Shown one piece after another: positions 40,037-55,211 of a DNA stretch of 64,000 bases. Made by a program: the position numbers and the translations under genes. The notes beneath the pieces are model-generated. The model did no database searches, was not told where the DNA came from, and worked only from the letters and a program-made list of their open reading frames with translations. The stretch comes from Polydactylus sextarius (Eukaryota > Chordata > Actinopteri > Polynemidae): the NCBI GenBank assembly GCA_016801845.1, contig CM028913.1, positions 26,216,065-26,280,064 of the forward strand, read 5' to 3'. Each line of letters opens with the position of its first letter. Position 1 is the stretch's first letter.

Positions 40037-41576
40037 TAATAATGATGTCGTTGAAGAATTTGAAGCCAACTGCTCTGGAGTCAAAACTACCTGAAAAAGA
40101 GAAAGGGGGTGGGGGGAGACACAACTGAGAGAGAGAACAGATGATGTTAATAACATGTAATATATTGATATAAAGACATGAAGTGTGAGGGAGAGACAGA
40201 GACTAGAGGAGTGAGGGACAGAGAGAAGAGGAGCAGTGTATTGTCAGAGTCCCCCAGCAGTCTAATCCTATAGCAGCTTAACTAAAGGATGGTTCAGGTC
40301 CATGTCCCACCTGGACCATCCTCAACTATCAGCTTTATCATAAAGGAAAGTTTTCAGTCTAACCTTAAATGTAGAAAGGGTGTCTGCCTCCTGGACCCAA
40401 ACTGGATCTGGTTCCATCAGAGAGGAGCCTGATAACTGAAGACTCTACCTCCCATTCTGGTCTTAGAGACTCTAGGAACCACAAGTAAACTAGCAGTTTG
40501 TGATCCAAGTGATCTATTAGGATAATAAGGAACTATGAGCTCCTTAAGATATGATGGAGCCTGATCATTAAGGACTTTATATTCCAGCAGGAGGATTTTA
40601 ATTCTATTCTAGATTTGACAGGAAGCCAATGAAGAGCAGCCAGTACAGGAGAAATATGATCTCTGGTCCTACTTCCTGTCAGTACTGGTGGTTCTGGATT
40701 AACTGAAGGTTTTGATGAAGTTACTGGACCACCCTGATAGTAGAGAGTTACAGTAGTCCAGTCTAGAGGTAACAAATGATCAGTTAACTTTTCAGCTTCC
40801 TTTTTAGACAAGATGCTTCTGATTTTTACAATATTACGTAGATGGAAAAAAGCTGTTCTAGAGACTTGTCTAATATGAGATACAATGACATGTCCTGATC
40901 AAAGATTAGTCCAAGGTTCCTCACAGTAGAACTGGAGGACAAAGTGATGACGTCCAGATTAGCTATGTGATCTGAAAATGATGTTCTGAGATGTTCAGGA
41001 CCAAGTATGATGACTTCAGTTTAGTCTGAGTTTAAAAGTAAGAAACTCTGAGTCATCCAGGTCTTTATGTCTTTAAGACAATCCTGAAGTTTGATGACCT
41101 GGTTAGTTTCATCTGGTTTCATAGATAAGTACAGCTGGGTATCGTCTGCATAACAATGGAAGTTTATATTGTGCTTCCTGATGATGTTTCCTAAGGGAAG
41201 CATGTACAAGATAAAGAGGATTGGTCCTAACACAGAACCCTGTGGAACTCCATGACTAACTGCAGTACATGTGGAAGACTCATTGTTTACATGAACAAAC
41301 TGAATCTATCTGATAGATACGACTTAAACCAGGAAAGTGCAGTGACTCTGATCCAACAACATGTTCTAGTCTATGTAACAGGATGTTATGATCAACTGTG
41401 TCAAACGCAGCACTAAGATCCAGCAGGACAAGAATAGAGACAAGTCCATTGTCAGAGGCCATAAGAAGGTCGTTGGTAACTTTCACTAATGCTGTTTCTG
41501 TGCTATGATGAGTCTGAACCCTGACTGGAAATCCTCATAAAGACTATTCCCATGTAAGTAATCACATAGTTGAGCA
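39643..41576 (-). mobile_element. L2-type LINE, 5'-truncated copy with RT part
   Basis: It reads on the minus strand with a TTGAATTGAATTA tail at 39643. It includes a 3' region of about 236 bp (40052-40288) that the copy at 17787 lacks, and reverse transcriptase pieces at 40533-40811, 41021-41233 and 41280-41486 almost identical to the first copy (the first two predicted peptides are identical). It is 5'-truncated at about 41576, where similarity to the first copy stops after TTGAGCA. Confidence 0.9.
41021..41486 (-). pseudogene. LINE reverse transcriptase fragment (second copy)
   Basis: FDTVDHNILLHRLE lies upstream and YADDTQLYLS downstream, in different frames as in the copy at 18913-19379. 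A further one-base deletion, where this copy reads GATCCAACAAC and the other GATCCCAACAAC, shifts the frame earlier. It is not functional. Confidence 0.85.
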
Positions 41577-44332
41577 CACACGACTACACATAATTCATTG
41601 TCGTCACCTCCTCCAACACATCCTATCACCTTGCTTCCTTCTCCCTTCCTACACCTCCTCCCGCCTTTTTTGTTTTTAGCCCCTGGCTCCACAGTCTCTG
41701 TCAGTCTAAGTGTTGCCTCACCATCTCTCACTGGCTGTCATCCCTCGAGGTGAACAGTCTCGGTTTTTCATGTTCACAACCTTCACAACTCAATCTCAGC
41801 AGGACAGAGAACAGTAACAAGAAGGGGGAGATAATCTTCTGAGAAATATAGAGGGAGGATGAGCCTGAGGGAGGAAGACGAGGAGGAGGAGACAGGTTGT
41901 CCTGTATCAGGCCTGGTTGAGCCTCAACATCGATCTCATGAATAATAGAGCTGCGGTGGCCATGCGATGATATTAAACGTGACATCCTGAATCCACTGCA
42001 GTTCACAAACACTCGTGTGTAACCTTGTAAAACCCACGACTTCAACTGTTGAACTGCAAAGACTTCAAGTTTTCCAAAAAACAAAAGTAACCAAAAGGTC
42101 GTTGTCGCAGTCAAAGTTATTCCTGCTCAGCTGCAAATCACTTCATCAATATGAAAACATCTTCATGAAATAATAACGAGTCGCCTGCTAAACAAGACAA
42201 GTTCCCGTCTTTTCCTCATGTTTCTGCTTCTTAATAATAAATAAAGAAACAGTTAAAGTCCAGTCGCTGCTCATCACTCATTCACCGAGACAAAAAAACC
42301 TGGTGACGAATCTGCAAGTCTGCATTTTTCTTCCCCACATTGTGTCTCTGAGATTTGTTTTACTTGTTTTTCTCTTCATCCATTTATTCATGCAAGTAAC
42401 TGAAGCAGGAGCCCAGAAATAAGATGAAATACACCAGCCACTTTAGTTTAATTTTTATTTAACTTTAATTAATTTATTCTCTGTTTCTACTCAACCCTGT
42501 GGCTCCAGACACAGAAGAAAACATCTGACGATATAGTTACAAGATTTTGACAGAAAGATTTGCATAGTACATCTGAACGTGTGTCTGAACGGAGAGAGCA
42601 GCTCAGAGCTTCAGCTGACGTGGAAACTAAATAGTTTGCAGATTGTTTCTTTAAGTTTGATGATACATATGTTGGATGTTGATCTACAAATGAAATGAAA
42701 TGAAATAGATTCTATTTTACATTTAAATTCATTTATATTCATTTATATCCACACGTTTCAGATGGAAGAATTTGTTGCCTTGAAAACTGTAATGAAAGTG
42801 CTGAAACTTGTTTCAGATTTAGTAAATGTAACAAAGTAGTTGCGTTAAGTTTGACATTTCAAGTTGGACAAAATTAAATCCTTGCTGAGACAAGAGATGA
42901 TGAATCAAACCAACAAACTTTGACTAATGTCAGTCTTAACACGTTGTTGAGTTAACGAATCTTTCTAAGGCAACAATGTTACTTTTGATTGTAATAGTTT
43001 GTTTTAGTTGCAAAGTTAAATTAAACTTGGACTTTATTTTCTAACATTACTTGATCAAATTATGATCTTTAAATAAACAAGCTATTACAAGTTGCTTTAC
43101 ATTTAGCAGCTGAATGAATCATGTCAAAGACTAATTGACATCAGAGACAATTCAGGTGATTTTACAGGATCTCACAGGTGAAAGAAGGAGGGAAATGAAA
43201 AGGTTAAGAGAGGTCATGTAAACACTAAAGGAGAAGAACACAGAGGAGGACAATATTTTTTCCCACATCCTTCGCCCCCTTCTCGCCCGAGGCCTGTGGA
43301 GAATTATGACTGCAGGACTTGCCCTGTCATTATGTTATTATCTTCTTATTGCCCTCAGATTTTGACATTTGTCGTTGCTTATTTTCATCCAAATTCTTGC
43401 ACAAATACACATAAGCCACTTTTGACTACTTGTCCTGATTTACATTAAAGCTCAATGAGGGGATCTCCTGCTCAGACTTGCAGTCGGTCAGCACCGAGAG
43501 GCAACGTTAGCATGTGCAGAACGCATCAGAGCAACCTGGAGGTATATGCAAATTCTTCACTGTTGTAAGCAGCAAAAAAGAAAGAGAAGAACAGATGGAG
43601 GGTTACGTAAACGCTCGAGTGGAGGGCAGTGTGTCAAGACTGCAGCTGCTGCTCGTCAGGTCACAGCCAGCGGCTGCACAGAGGAGGACTGACATTGTCT
43701 GAAGCAGAGTTATGAATGAAAGTTTTGTCTGATAAAAAGTTGCTCAACATCCTCTGACTCACAGCTCGCAGCAAAACGCAAGAAACACTCACAGGAGATA
43801 TTATCTGTGATATTTAAAACTATGCAGGAACATCGTCTGCAAAATCATGAGACAGTCGCTGATAAATAAACGTTCACATTCAGTCTCTCCGACCCCCTCC
43901 AACCTTGAACACATCACGCTACATACACATGCAACGTGTCCAGACCGTCCTGCACAGCAGGAATGAACATATGTTATATGCAAATCAGATGGCCTGCAGC
44001 AGGCTGGAGAAATGACATGTTTGAGACATGACCACGTGAACTTTGTTTTGTTTGCAGGACAGAAAAGAGTCAGAGCAGCGTCAGTGGAGATGATACGACA
44101 CTGAAAATGAAGAGATGTGTTCAAACTGTTCGTATCTTTGAGTCGTTGGCAGGTTTGTAAGTTCCATCACACACATGTCACGTCGCCACGAAAACTAATT
44201 GTCAAATGTCTGTCATTTTATTATTGAGTCTCAGTTTGTTTCATCATCTTAGTCTAGTTTCATCAGATCATCAGTAGTTTTAGTTTGACTTTTATTTCTG
44301 ATGAATTAAGAACGACTTTATTTACTGAAGCT
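41577..44332. other. No gene seen
   Basis: Unique sequence. A moderately complex stretch at 43260-44000 has two ATGCAAAT octamers (near 43545 and 43977), but motif counts of this kind are not significant in AT-rich DNA. No gene is supported. Confidence 0.45.
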
Positions 44333-44743
44333 CCATGTTGATGTTGGTGATGAAGAGCGTCAGCTCGTCCTCCATCACCTGCTGCTGCTTCATGTCTCAA
44401 CTGTAAAACCGTTTGTGTCAAGAAATAAACTTTAATTCTCTTTAATCTTCTAACGTTCAGGTCTGACAGCAGGAGTGAAGCTGCTACTACACACTACAAC
44501 CACCGAACTAAGCGCTCTGATTGGCTGATGAGGAACAGGGGGCGTGTCCAGGGAGGACCAATAAAAGCGTAGCCTCAGGTCACGTGATCTGCAGCAGTGT
44601 TGGAGCAACATACACACTCGTGTGTCCATGGCCCCGGCAGGTGAAGTGTATGAGGAGAAAACGTCTTCACGTCTGAATTAAAACAGTTTAACAACTTATT
44701 ACTTTGTTACTTTGTCACATTGTTACTTTGTTACATTGTTACA
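44333..44743 (-). repeat. Dispersed repeat family 1, copy B (fullest copy)
   Basis: On the minus strand it contains a CACGTG E-box, a reversed CCAAT word (ATTGG), a CACGCCCCC GC-box, a CCAAT word (CAGCCAATCAG), a leader of about 110 bp, then an ATG opening MKQQQVMEDELTLFITNINM. Copy A (12921-13200) and copy C (24532-24684) each contain different subsets. The layout looks like the promoter and first codons of a mobile gene, but the element is not identified. Confidence 0.7.
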
Positions 44744-46258
44744 GACTGAAGCACGAGGAGATTGTGATTTTACTTAAATTAATCTGTTTAATAAAATGTC
44801 TGCAGCCCCAGCACCCCCTAGAGACCAGCCACCACCTGTCAAGATGTAAATTTAATTGGATAATAACTGATAAATGCAGTTTGTTTTTGCCTCTGTAGCA
44901 TCTTTCAGCCCGTTGTTTTGGTTGACGTCTAATGTTTTTGCAGTTACGATGGCGTCGGTGACGATAAGAAGATCTTCACTTCACCTTTTATACAAGTTTA
45001 AAATCTGTTGTTGGGAGTTTGTTGTACAGTTTTACAACTGTAGCCAAGATGGCGACCGACACCATCAGGTATCGATGACATTTGTTACATTTAACTAAAC
45101 TTTGTGATCTTTCTTCCTTCATTCATCAACACAAACACTTAACACCCTCCACCAATGTAATGTCTTAAAAGAAACGACAGGAACTATTTGTTTTTAAGAG
45201 TTTTAGATTTTATACTATTTCATTTACTATTGCGTTTGAAGTTTTTAAAAGTAACATTTGCTGATTCTGCAGCTCATTATTTCTCATGTTTCTTTTTATT
45301 TTTATTTTAATGAGCAACACAATTATATAAAAGCACAAGCACTAACCCTACACAAGGAAAATACATTCGCCTAAAAATACACAACACGCTTACAAACATA
45401 ACACGGCTACACACACTCACACTCACAGGCTCAGTGTCTTTAATATAAGAAAACACCGACACCAGAGACGTCCAGCGGTGCCACCACCCTCCTCCTCCTC
45501 TTCCTCCTTTTCTTCATCCTGCTCCTCCTCCTCCTCTTACTCCTCTTCTTCTTCTTCTTTTCTTTTCTCTCCAGTTTCCTCTTCCGTTCCTCAGGTTTCA
45601 TTCATCTCTTCACCTCCACGTTGTTCCACCGTCTTGTTTCCACCTCCCTCTAGTTATTTGTAGCTTTGTATTTTTGTTTTCTTTCCTTTTTCTTTAAACC
45701 TCCACCGTCATCTCTACATCTTTCTTTAACCTTTCAGTTTCTTTATCTGTTCAACTTGTTGTCTGTTTTTCCTTTGTCCTTAAAGATCAGTTATTTATTA
45801 TTTTAGGTTGTTATTTAAATTGACATAAACGGTTTGTTTTAGATATTTACTGATGATTTTTCATCTCACGTGACGTCTCAAACAGTTTTCGATGCCGAAG
45901 TTTTCTCTTTGATTTTAACTAAATGATGTGAATTCACCGTAGTGACGTCAGGTGATGCAGTGAAATGTGCTCGAGTTGAAATATTGATCTGAATCCAGAT
46001 CCACACCTTCACCTGCTCGTCCTGCTGCTTCGGACAGACACCACCAGCTCCTCTTACATATGAGTCTTGCTCTGATTGGCTCTAACGCAGCGTCTCATCA
46101 ATGCCTTCGCTTTGCTCACATCTTTACAATTTGCACAGCGTGGAAGATTTTTTGGTTGCACCGTCGACTTTTGTGCTGAATGTTTTTAATTTGTTGATAA
46201 AAACTTGTAACTGTGTTACAGAGCCAGTGTGACTGTAGAAACACACGAGGAGATGCAG
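44744..46258. other. No gene confirmed; possible first exon near 45049
   Basis: ATGGCG start contexts lie at 44949 and 45049. The second, AAGATGGCGACC, matches a YY1/Kozak initiator, codes MATDTI plus two bases and runs into CAG followed by GTATCG, a possible donor, at 45069. I found no downstream exon. A TCC/CTT-rich run lies at 45483-45570. Otherwise nothing is seen. Confidence 0.25.
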
Positions 46259-46259
46259 A

Positions 46260-46647
<388 letters not shown>

Positions 46648-46740
46648 ACGAGGACCATGTGGTTCTGCAGATTATTTTACAGTGAACAAGTTGTCGCCTC
46701 TCAACAGATCAGCTACTGGTCAGGAGCCGTTAACACACGT

Positions 46741-46852
<112 letters not shown>

Positions 46853-46965
46853 ATGTATAAATATAAACAGAGAAATATACCAGTTACTATGATATGATAT
46901 GTTGACGTGTTGGTGTGTGAGCAGCTGTTGTTATGTATATGATCAATATTTTATACATGTATATA

Positions 46966-46969
<4 letters not shown>

Positions 46970-47037
<68 letters not shown>
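46970..47037. repeat. (TA)n microsatellite
   Basis: Two (AT)n runs joined by GTAT. The tract is self-complementary. Confidence 0.95.
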
Positions 47038-47041
<4 letters not shown>

Positions 47042-49757
47042 CACTTTCATTTTAATGCGAGAGACAGAAAATCACTTACATAAAAGTTATAAATTGATTT
47101 GCAGATAATTGAGTGAAATAAGTTTTTGATCCCAACAAGACCTGACTTGTCGTTTGTGCAGAAGCTTGTTGAGCAACACGGCGCTAACACTCGTAGTTGG
47201 TCACCAGGTGAAACACACTCCTCTTTACACAAACGCTCTCGATCGTCTACGTCTCTGCCAACTTGAAGCTTCAGCTCCATAGATTTTCTATAGGACTCAG
47301 ATGAGGTTCTTGTTTAGCTGCTCCTTTGGTGCCTTGCTGGTATGTTCTGGGTCACTGTCTGGCTGGAAGACCCAGCTGAGGGAGGGAGGTTCTGATTCAA
47401 GATTATACTTCACATGTTATTGCTTCATTGATTGTGTCTGTGTTCCTCGTGGACAATCTGTGACAATGTGTGGAGCCAGAGTTCTTGTAGGATCAAATAC
47501 TTATTTCAACCAATCACATGAAAATCAATGTATAACAAGTTTTTTTTTGTATTTCTGGTTGATTTTTCTTCTCTCTGCATTAAAATGAAAGTGCCATAAA
47601 AGTTTGAGACTGATTGTTTCTTTATCAGTGAGTAAACTCACAAATTCAGCAGAGCCACTGTAAATGTGTGTATGGAAGTTTAAGCAGCAACAAAGGAACA
47701 TTTTAGTCTTGTTTTATTTGATCAAACTTCATGTTGTGTCTTTGTTCTTCTTGAAGAAAATGTAAAATAAAAACTTAATAACTGTAGCTGTAACTCTTTT
47801 AACATTATTCTTGGTTATTAGTGTCTTCATTGAAATGACAGTGGAACAGTTTATGATTTTATTACATATTTTGATATTAATTGATATTAACTAAATGTGT
47901 AAACATCTGAATCCACTGTGAAGAAAAACCTGAACGTTTTACTAAAGAACAAGTGATGACGAGAAAACGACAACGTTTCCGGGATCTTCATCTTTTTATT
48001 TTCTAAAAAGTAAATAAATACAATTTTATGTTGGAAACGTCGACTCGTTTGTCAGCAAAGCAACAATCGATTGGTTTGTTTCTGTGTTTCTACACTTCAC
48101 AAACCACAGAGCAACATGTAGAACAGAATATATATGTATATGTGTGTGTGTGTGAGGGACCATCCCTTGTAAAAACGTGTGGTTTCTTCACAGGAAATGT
48201 TTCTGTTGAAAAAAGACGCAGAGGAAGTTTCTCTTTCTTTTTTTCCACCAGACAAACTTTATCTCGTGTTCTAAGACATTTCAACTGTGTTTGATTCGGT
48301 CACGAAACATCACGTCACGTCGCTCACTGATGAAATCTCCATGTTTTTATCGAGTAATCTCATCTAACCGGGGAAAATAAGTCACTCAGATGTAAATTCC
48401 AGCTTCTTTCTGTTTGTCTTTTCATTTAAATGTGACTTTTTAACGTCATAAATCTGTTTAATGTTTTTCCCAACAAATCACAAATCTTATAATAATTTGA
48501 AATGAGCATTTACTTTGTTGTGTGGCCTCCGTCTGAATGACACCACGTGGAAATTATGTCAAACTTGAAAATGTGACAGTGACAGTCCAAGATGCCAAGA
48601 TAGCGACCAACATAAACATCATTTATCAGTTTGAACTGAATCAAATCTGCATGTTTCACGTTCTTTCCTCCTTTATGTGACGGACCGGACGTGTAAATGC
48701 AGGCGCGTGTGCGTGAATGTAAACTAAACATGAAACAAACATGTAAACGTGTCGTCTTTAACCGTTTCCTCACAATTTAATTACTTGCTTGTAAAATCAG
48801 GTTTAAACAAAAACGGAGAAACTTGTGAAACTACGTAAGACAGTAAAAACGTTCAGTTTGGAGTCGAGTGAGGAAGAAAGAAGCGTATTGATTCGATCTG
48901 TGACGTTTTATTTCAAGAACAAACACAAACATTAGACACTTTCTGAAACGTTGATGTGTCAGTTTAAAGTGTAAAATGTGAATCTTTAAAACCAAACGTG
49001 TTTTTCTGATTTTCTGCGACGTTGTCATCGACCGTTTGAAACGACGCATCGTTCTGACGCCGTTCGCTCTGGGACACTGGCGTCGCCGCCGCTGCTTCAT
49101 ATTTAATTGTTATGTTGAATAATTCTGGCTCGCTGCCATGTTGTGCCACCGTGAATTGGGTCGTGGACTCGTGTGAGTGTGTGTGTGGCTCAGGGACGAG
49201 GAGGATGTGATGATGTGTTTACCACGAACACTGGAGGCCGGTGGGAAAACAGAAGCAGAACCACGGCAACAGAATAAATTAATGATCCAAACGCTACGTT
49301 TCACACGAGATAAAACACACACACACACCGACCAGCTAGTGGTTTCATATTGAACAGTGAACCTGGTGATGCAGGTTGGAGACCGACTGTCTGTTACAAA
49401 AGGCTTAATTATTGTTTTAGTTGATTAAAGCGATTCCGTCTCAGATCTTCAGGTGACGTCTGAAATTTATTATTTATTAGGTGACGAAGTGTCCAGTGGT
49501 TAGAACGACACACGGCTCTTTATCGAGCTTTTAATCAAATTTTACTTGGATTTGATTATTTTACATTTTATTTTGAAGGAGTGCGTTTGTTTATTTGTTT
49601 CATCATTCGATTTAATACAACTTTGTTCTGCTCATTGAATAATAAAGGTTTAAATATAAATAAAGACTGAAACCGTTTCATCTTTGTTTAAAGTGTCACT
49701 TCAACATGTGCATCACTCAGGAAGGTCTGCAGCGCCCCCTTCAGGACAAACACAGGA

Positions 49758-49788
<31 letters not shown>

Positions 49789-49940
49789 GAAGTCAACCAA
49801 ACTTCACGTCTTCATCGGATGTTTCCTAAAATGTTTATTTGAGTAACAACAAATGTTTTAATAAACATCAGCTGATTGAAACAGAAATGTTTAGTTTGTT
49901 TCTTCTTTTTTATAAACAAAGTTTTAAGTTAAAATCCACA
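47038..49940. other. No gene confirmed
   Basis: Unique AT-rich sequence with (CA)n at 49759-49788. On the minus strand at 49149-48964 there is a 61-codon open frame of natural-looking composition, but it opens with GTG and the nearest ATG gives only nine codons. No family is recognised. Confidence 0.4.
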
Positions 49941-49960
49941 AACTGTTGATTTTTATGGAT

Positions 49961-49966
49961 TTTATT
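49961..49966 (-). terminator. Likely SEC61B polyadenylation signal
   Basis: AATAAA on the minus strand, 256 bases beyond the SEC61B stop codon and the first canonical hexamer after it. The 3' end of the mRNA is expected about 10-30 bases further, near 49940. Confidence 0.6.
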
Positions 49967-50221
49967 GTACAATATAACAATTACATTTTGTACAAATGCT
50001 GTTAACAAAAAAAGAACAAATACGGAGAAATGTCTCTGAGCTGAAGCTTCGTGGACGCGGCGACGTCGACTTCAGGTCACGTGACTCGTTTGTAGTGGAG
50101 GCGAAGAGAATCAGGACGTCAAAGGAGGGAAGTTTGTTGTTCGTTTGGTCCAGGTCCGATGTGTTTAAGAAGCCGGGGCGAAGGGGTCAAAGGTCATCAG
50201 GTGGTGGCGAGGGGGCGGGGC

Positions 50222-54168
<3,947 letters not shown>

Positions 54169-54631
54169 TTTGTTTTATCTTATTTGTTGCGTTGTGAGGT
54201 TGAAACTCTGAGTCGTGTGTCCTCTTGTAGATCCAGTCCAGGTCTACGTCGATGCGGATCAGCAGCGGTGAGTGAAGAGACTGTGGATCGATGACGCTCA
54301 ACTGAAAAGGACACGACGACAGAACGAAGGACCCGCGGAGGTGTCCGCGGAGACGCCTGACCCGCCGGGCACATCCAACAAGGGGAGACAGCACTAACGT
54401 CCTCTCGGGTGCTTATTGTATGACATTATAATTACGTAAATTTAAAATGAATATCATAGGTATTAATCTATCGACAATTTTCATTGTATTATTTTATTTT
54501 AATTTAAAGGCAAATTCACGATTCGCTATGACTCTGAGTGAGACGTGTCCCGGGTATGCGAGAAACAGGCGCCATTTTGGTTCAAACACGAAGCGCCGTT
54601 AGCTGCATCTCTAGGGCTGATTCGAGCCAAC
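54169..54631. promoter_or_regulatory. Bidirectional SEC61B/ALG2 promoter
   Basis: It is the 5' region shared by two divergent ER genes. The CpG-richer part near 54320-54410 (CCGCGGAGGTGTCCGCGG) is close to the likely SEC61B start. GCGCCATTTTGG at about 54569-54580 and AACATGGCGTCC at 54630-54640 match YY1 sites, which usually sit at or just after the transcription start of housekeeping promoters. Exact start sites cannot be read from sequence. Confidence 0.6.
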
Positions 54632-54750
54632 ATGGCGTCCAAGCTGTAGAGTTTCTCAGCCGTTGGTCCTGCTGCTACAGGAAACCTGACGAATGTGACC
54701 GCAGGTTTTAAGCTTTGGGAAGGTGCTGAAACCAAACCTTAACACCAAAG
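54632..54750 (+). other. alg2: ALG2 5' non-coding exon with short upstream ORF
   Basis: A likely untranslated first exon of ALG2. It ends ACCAAAG before GTAAAT at 54751, a good donor, and the coding exon starts one base after an acceptor (TTGATGCAG, ending 55210). The stretch starts with a 5-codon upstream frame, MASKL and stop (54632-54649), in an AACATGGCG context. If transcripts start upstream of 54632, this frame precedes the ALG2 start codon. Confidence 0.5.
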
Positions 54751-55211
54751 GTAAATAACTATTACTTAAATCTGTAATGTAGCAGTTGTGTTTAGTTATA
54801 GTGACAACAACCACGACGCTGACTGACTAACACGGGCTACACTCGGTTAGCATGAAGCTAGCGAGGGTCCTTAACTGTAGCACACAAATGTCTGAATCAG
54901 AGGAAACTTTACTTTCTTCATTAATTTTAACAAGAACTTTATCTTATTCAGTCCGTTAAAGTCTTTATGGAAGAAATGTTTATGTGAAGTTAAATCCCTG
55001 TGTGAATATATTTATCTTAAAGCTGATTTTAATTGAGATTTAAGGTGTAAAAGTTAAATTAAAGGACATAAACAAACTACCGCAACTGGTTCTAAGTCTT
55101 CAACAACACAACTTTAAAACGTTTTTTTCTTCAATTTCAACTTAAGATGTGATCTAATGATGATTAAGCAGGTGCAGTGTATGTGTCACTTTGTGTGTTT
55201 CTTGATGCAGG

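Noticed and set aside
48964..49149. 61-residue minus-strand frame with natural-looking composition
   Set aside because: It begins with GTG, has no ATG in frame, and I recognise no homologue. There is not enough to call a gene.
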